Source: Pseudomonadota bacterium
GTDB taxonomy: Bacteria > Pseudomonadota > Alphaproteobacteria > UBA9655
Length of the DNA stretch: 9,824 nt
Assembly: GCA_021809225.1 (NCBI GenBank)
Contig: JAKBAL010000043.1
Span: 1-9,824, forward strand
Direction of reading: 5' to 3'
Each line of letters begins with the position of its first letter. Position 1 is the first letter of the stretch. The notes under the pieces were generated by a model, which was given only the letters and a program-made list of their open reading frames with translations, made no database searches and was not told the DNA's origin. The position numbers and the translations under genes were made by a program. Positions 6,752-9,824 of this stretch are shown one piece after another.

Positions 6752-8391
6752 TACTCCCCTCCCATCAAGCGTTTGGCGGCAGCCCTTGCTTCTTCTGTGA
6801 TTTCTTCGCCGGCTAACATTCGTGCTACTTCTTCTTGTCGTTCTTTGCGATCCAGAGCTTTGAGATGAGTAGTGGTTCCGTGGTCCTCCATAACCTTAAA
6901 GACAACAAGATGTCGTGTTCCATGAGAAGCAATTTGAGGAGAATGGGTAATGGCCAAAACCTGAATGTTCTGAGAAAGTGCTTTTAATCTCTCGCCCATA
7001 GCTGACGCAACAGCCCCCCCAGTACCACTTTCAATTTCATCAAAAATAAGGGTAGGTATGGCACCTGATTGAACAAGGACAACTTTAAGGGCCAGCATCA
7101 AGCGAGAAAGCTCCCCTCCTGAGGCAATGGCCGAAAGACGCCCTTCAGGGGCGCCAGGGTTTGTTTGGATATAAAATTCAACTTGATCAATTCCGGCAGG
7201 TCCCCAGGCTTCTGGGGCAAGGGTTTCAAAATTTACCCGAAACACAGCGCGATCCAATTTTAAAGGTGGCAGTTCGGCTGCAAGGGCTGCTTCAAGAGAT
7301 CTCGCAGCCTTTTCACGCCTTTCAGAAACAAAACGGGCTTGCTCCAGAAAAAGGTTTTTAGCTGCAGATACAGCTGTTTCAAGTGTGCTAAGATGATCCT
7401 CTCCCTGCTCTAAAGCCATCATTTCTTCTTTGAATTCAATCAGCCGAGAAACAAGGTCCTCAGCAAGATATTTACGTGATAACGATCTTAAAACATAGAG
7501 ACGATTTTCAATGATCTCAAAATCTTGCGGTGTTCCAGCAACCTCAGCTTTTAAAGCTTTTATTCCCTCTAAGACTTCTTGCCCTTCCACGATTGCTTGG
7601 TCGGAAGCCTTGAGAAGGGGATTAATTTTTTCTGGAAGGAGGTCTTGAATCCGACTTAGAGCCTTATGAGATTGAAACAACCCAGTAAGGGCAGTGGAAA
7701 TAGTCTGATCAACCTCCAAAAGAGTTTCAGCTATTTTTGCTCGGTGAGCAATGAGAGAACGGTCAGCTTCAAGGGATTCTTCTTCTCCCACCTTAGGATC
7801 GGTTTTTTCGATGTCTTCAATCGCAGAGCGGAGAAAGATTTGGCGTTCAAAAGATTTAGCCAATTTTTCTTGAAAAGTGTGAAGGGCAGTTTTTGCCTTT
7901 TGATAGTCTTCAAAAGCTGTTTGTAGAGGACCCTTTTCAATTCTTCCATAAGCATCAAGAGCACTCAGGTGAGATTTAGCATCCAGCAATTGATCAAATT
8001 GACCATGAATTTCCACAAGATTTTGACCTAAACGACGCATTAAAGCTTGGGTGATGAGTTGGTCATTAAGAAAACATTTGCTCTTCCCGTCAGCTTCTAA
8101 GACACGGCGAAAGATAACCTCTCCCCCCTCGTAAGAAATTCCTTGCTCGTCAAGTTCTTGCCAAATGGGATGAGAAGAAGGAAGAGAAAAGGTTGCAGTC
8201 ACTTGAGCTTTTGATGCACCTTGCCGCAAAAGACGGGCTTCAGCCCGCGTCCCCAGAGCAAGACCGAGAGCATCGAGAAGAATGGATTTTCCCGCGCCAG
8301 TCTCGCCAGTTAAGACGCAAAGCCCTCTTTCAAAATCAATTGAGAGATCATTGATGAGAACGATGTTGCGGATGGAAAGTGCTTCGAGCAT
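6751..8391 (-). CDS. recN: DNA repair protein RecN
   Basis: RecN is an SMC-like ATPase that acts at double-strand breaks and supports recombinational repair. The 546-residue protein begins with MLEALSIRNIVLI and has Walker A GETGAGKS at 29-36. VEIHGQFDQ at 126-134 follows, typical of RecN. A long helical region at about 150-370 forms the coiled-coil arms. The C-terminal ATPase half has the signature SGGELS at 424-429, Walker B LIFDE at 448-452 and ITHSPQIAS at 481-489. Length is normal for the family (about 550). A small oddity is DEIESGTGG after Walker B, where many RecN proteins read DEVDTGIGG; the catalytic Glu is kept. AGGA lies only four bases before the ATG. In many alphaproteobacteria bamD sits upstream; here a divergent exported-protein gene does instead. 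Confidence 0.98.
   Translation of the reverse strand: MLEALSIRNIVLINDLSIDFERGLCVLTGETGAGKSILLDALGLALGTRAEARLLRQGASKAQVTATFSLPSSHPIWQELDEQGISYEGGEVIFRRVLEADGKSKCFLNDQLITQALMRRLGQNLVEIHGQFDQLLDAKSHLSALDAYGRIEKGPLQTAFEDYQKAKTALHTFQEKLAKSFERQIFLRSAIEDIEKTDPKVGEEESLEADRSLIAHRAKIAETLLEVDQTISTALTGLFQSHKALSRIQDLLPEKINPLLKASDQAIVEGQEVLEGIKALKAEVAGTPQDFEIIENRLYVLRSLSRKYLAEDLVSRLIEFKEEMMALEQGEDHLSTLETAVSAAKNLFLEQARFVSERREKAARSLEAALAAELPPLKLDRAVFRVNFETLAPEAWGPAGIDQVEFYIQTNPGAPEGRLSAIASGGELSRLMLALKVVLVQSGAIPTLIFDEIESGTGGAVASAMGERLKALSQNIQVLAITHSPQIASHGTRHLVVFKVMEDHGTTTHLKALDRKERQEEVARMLAGEEITEEARAAAKRLMGGE
6752..6763 (-). promoter_or_regulatory. Ligase ribosome binding site within the end of recN
   Basis: Read on the minus strand, GGGAGGGGAG stands just before the ligase ATG and covers the last recN codons and stop. 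The GGGAGG core is six bases from the ATG. With the TAATG overlap it supports ATG at 6751 as the ligase start and coupling to recN. Confidence 0.7.
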
Positions 8392-8419
8392 GAAGTCCTA
8401 CTTTATAAAAACCTCTTCA

Positions 8420-8448
8420 TATATACATAATATTGATGAAAGTGTTAA
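8420..8448 (-). promoter_or_regulatory. Candidate promoter for recN-ligA
   Basis: On the minus strand, TTAACA (complement of 8443-8448) and TATATA (complement of 8420-8425) are separated by exactly 17 bases, about 30 bases upstream of the recN ATG. The -35 box fits consensus well and the -10 box only partly. No LexA-type operator was recognised. Confidence 0.35.
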
Positions 8449-8476
8449 TGGGTAATTGAAAAGGCCTGATACCCAT
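8448..8476. repeat. Inverted repeat ATGGGTA / TACCCAT
   Basis: Two perfect 7-base arms (8448-8454 and 8470-8476) are separated by 15 bases that include the palindrome AGGCCT. The left arm touches the candidate -35 box for recN. It could be an operator, but arms this short can occur by chance. Confidence 0.35.
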
Positions 8477-8486
8477 CCACCCATCC
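8471..8486. repeat. Tandem 8-base repeat (ACCCATCC twice)
   Basis: Two exact adjacent copies of ACCCATCC lie in the recN/exported-protein intergenic region, overlapping the right arm of the inverted repeat. No function is evident. Confidence 0.5.
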
Positions 8487-8544
8487 GTACCTTCTTGGCA
8501 AAAAAGGTTGTTTAACCCAAAGACATGTGTAAGGGGAGTCGCGC

Positions 8545-8571
8545 TTGAAAAAAAACTGGATATGGTATAAT
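8545..8571 (+). promoter_or_regulatory. Candidate promoter for the exported-protein gene
   Basis: TTGAAA (8545-8550) and a perfect TATAAT (8566-8571) are spaced by 15 bases. The TGG directly before the -10 hexamer gives an extended -10 element, which tolerates a non-standard -35. It would leave a leader of roughly 75 bases. A second perfect TATAAT at 8626-8631 lacks a convincing -35 box. Confidence 0.5.
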
Positions 8572-8651
8572 AAAAAATAAAAGTCGTTGTTATATATCAC
8601 AGTCAGCACTACATTCATTTTACAATATAATTTTATTTCAATGTGGTTGTT

Positions 8652-9824
8652 ATGAAAAAGAAGTTTTTAAGGTTTTTATCAGTCGTTATTATGGGAAGCC
8701 CATTGGTTTCCTTTAAGAACCCAGCTGTAGCTGAAGATGAGTGGGAAGTCGTGACGAATAAAGAGCGTCATACTGTCCATATTTATCCTAAGAGGGGGGC
8801 GTATGAGTCACATAAGGGTTATTCCCATCTTTATAATGACACTTTACCCAAAGCGCCTCTGTTCCAGACATACATGCACGCTATTCATAGCCATATGAAG
8901 CCCGAAGTTCCTTTTTATCTGCATATTCCCCAATCCGCTTTACCCAAACTTCCGGATACGATTCGATCAGAGATAGTAGCAGATGGTGTTGATAACAATT
9001 CTGTTAAGATATTTGCAGTTGGACAGTCTTTTCCTTATGAGCATGAAGGCTGGCACAATGGTTTCTATCCCCAGTATGGAACTGATCCCCTTGCTCCTCA
9101 TAAAGGAGAGTATGATACCCGAAGAAGAGTCAAGGTTATGATCACTGACAGTGATTCCAAGAGAGTAAAGTTCGAACGCATCATCAATGGGGAAGCTGTA
9201 CAGATTAACAATACGGAAGAAGGGGGGGCTGTCTTAAAAAGTATCGTTCCTAACAAATCATCTATTACGCATCCAGTCGGTAAGGACAAATTAGTTGTTG
9301 TTTCACCTGTCCCCATAGGAGTGTCCGGCTTAGATCGAAGTTCTGGGCAAAGTTTGTGGTCCTATGTATCTTATTCAGAGGGAGGCGCCCATAAGGCGAT
9401 CATTACATTACATTTATTGTTAGATTACCCTCAAACGATAAAAGTAGAGAAAAAACTATGGGGCACTGAGGACGTACCCGATAATTTTGGTCTCCTTCCT
9501 TCTGGAACACACAGAAATACGACTGCACAGCTCGCTGGCCTCTTTGAAACGCTAAAAGAGGAACCTGAATTCAAGGGTCGGGGTCAGCATTTTCAAAAAC
9601 TTCTTCACCTTATTAAAGAACCACCTGTTCCCGTTGTACAACCAGCTCCTCGTGTTCCCGTTGTACAACCAGCGCCTCGTGCTCCAGTAGTCGTGCAGCC
9701 GGTGCCCTCTGTGCCAGTAAAAAAAGTGGCATCTCTTGCTCCAGTGGTAAAGAAAGCAATTCCTGCTCCCGTAAAGAAGGCAGTGCTTCCTGCTCCCGTA
9801 AAGAAGGCAGTGCTTCCTGCTCCC
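8652..9824 (+). CDS. Exported protein of unknown function with a repetitive Pro/Ala/Lys-rich tail (partial)
   Basis: The frame is open for 391 codons and runs off the right edge, so the C terminus is unseen. A signal peptide is likely: MKKKFLRF, a hydrophobic stretch at about 9-21, and cleavage after AVA at 25-27, releasing a protein starting EDEWE. Residues 28 to about 320 look globular, with several His and Tyr residues and a possible beta-rich character, and resemble no family I recognise. From residue 326 the tail is low complexity: two copies of VPVVQPAPR, a looser third, then APVVKKAIP and repeated PAPVKKAVL. The tail is basic and proline-rich, as in envelope-spanning or wall-interacting linkers, but that role is inference. 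No strong Shine-Dalgarno precedes the ATG; the ATG at 8641 is out of frame and stops after four codons. Divergent from recN. Confidence 0.82.
   Translation, partial: MKKKFLRFLSVVIMGSPLVSFKNPAVAEDEWEVVTNKERHTVHIYPKRGAYESHKGYSHLYNDTLPKAPLFQTYMHAIHSHMKPEVPFYLHIPQSALPKLPDTIRSEIVADGVDNNSVKIFAVGQSFPYEHEGWHNGFYPQYGTDPLAPHKGEYDTRRRVKVMITDSDSKRVKFERIINGEAVQINNTEEGGAVLKSIVPNKSSITHPVGKDKLVVVSPVPIGVSGLDRSSGQSLWSYVSYSEGGAHKAIITLHLLLDYPQTIKVEKKLWGTEDVPDNFGLLPSGTHRNTTAQLAGLFETLKEEPEFKGRGQHFQKLLHLIKEPPVPVVQPAPRVPVVQPAPRAPVVVQPVPSVPVKKVASLAPVVKKAIPAPVKKAVLPAPVKKAVLPAP
9627..9680 (+). repeat. 27-base tandem repeat, two copies (VPVVQPAPR)
   Basis: Copies at 9627-9653 and 9654-9680 differ at one silent position (GCT versus GCG). 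A degenerate third unit follows from 9681 with an extra Val codon. The repeat is in frame and nine codons long. Confidence 0.85.
9762..9824 (+). repeat. 27-base tandem repeat, at least 2.3 copies (PAPVKKAVL)
   Basis: Copies at 9762-9788 and 9789-9815 are identical, and the first nine bases of a third copy reach the window edge. A diverged copy, reading APVVKKAIP, precedes them. The unit length equals that of the VPVVQPAPR repeat upstream. The array continues outside the window. Confidence 0.9.

Noticed and set aside
8401..8651. Small RNA or riboswitch between recN and the exported-protein gene
   Set aside because: I found only a weak 7-base inverted repeat and promoter-like boxes, with no stable multi-stem structure or known riboswitch core.
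9222..9228. G7 tract as a phase-variation site in the exported-protein gene
   Set aside because: Seven bases is short for slippage-driven switching, and a C7 run of equal length lies in the housekeeping gene recN at 7014-7020.

Overview
The window looks like chromosomal DNA of an AT-rich alphaproteobacterium. The PBP1A, LigA and RecN proteins read like alphaproteobacterial versions, and recN-ligA is a familiar pair in that class. The AT richness and the inositol-phosphatase-like genes would suit a host-associated lineage such as Holosporales or a relative. That placement is inference; no rRNA or other marker is present.

Layout from left to right. (1) 3-1001, minus strand: a penicillin-binding protein 1A gene that keeps its N-terminal anchor and transglycosylase domain but meets an in-frame TGA at codon 333, before the transpeptidase domain. 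(2) 1225-4630, plus strand: four tandem paralogous genes (here called P1 to P4) for membrane-anchored cysteine phosphatases of the PTP-like phytase type. They are joined by TAATG and ATGA overlaps and an 18-base gap, so they look like one operon. P1 resembles P3 most and P2 resembles P4 most, as expected if a two-gene unit was duplicated. All four keep the CX5R active-site loop in a basic CxxG(K/R)GR form. By my alignment from memory, all four have Ser where the family's general-acid Asp should be. (3) 4661-8391, minus strand: recN followed by ligA, overlapping as TAATG; both are complete DNA maintenance genes. (4) 8652 to the right edge, plus strand: an exported protein of unknown function, with a signal peptide, a globular region and a Pro/Ala/Lys/Val-rich tail made of 27-bp repeats that runs out of the window.

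RecN and LigA serve DNA repair and replication, and PBP1A serves cell-wall synthesis. The phosphatase array is the accessory part and the most interesting one. Its anchors predict that the catalytic domains face the periplasm or are exported. The basic active-site loops suggest a highly phosphorylated substrate such as an inositol phosphate or phosphoinositide. Whether these are active enzymes, substrate-binding proteins or host-directed effectors cannot be settled from sequence alone.

The non-coding stretches are short. The 223 bases between the PBP gene and P1, and the 260 bases between recN and the exported-protein gene, each separate divergent genes. The second holds the best promoter candidates. 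I saw no tRNA, rRNA, CRISPR array, insertion sequence or convincing terminator.
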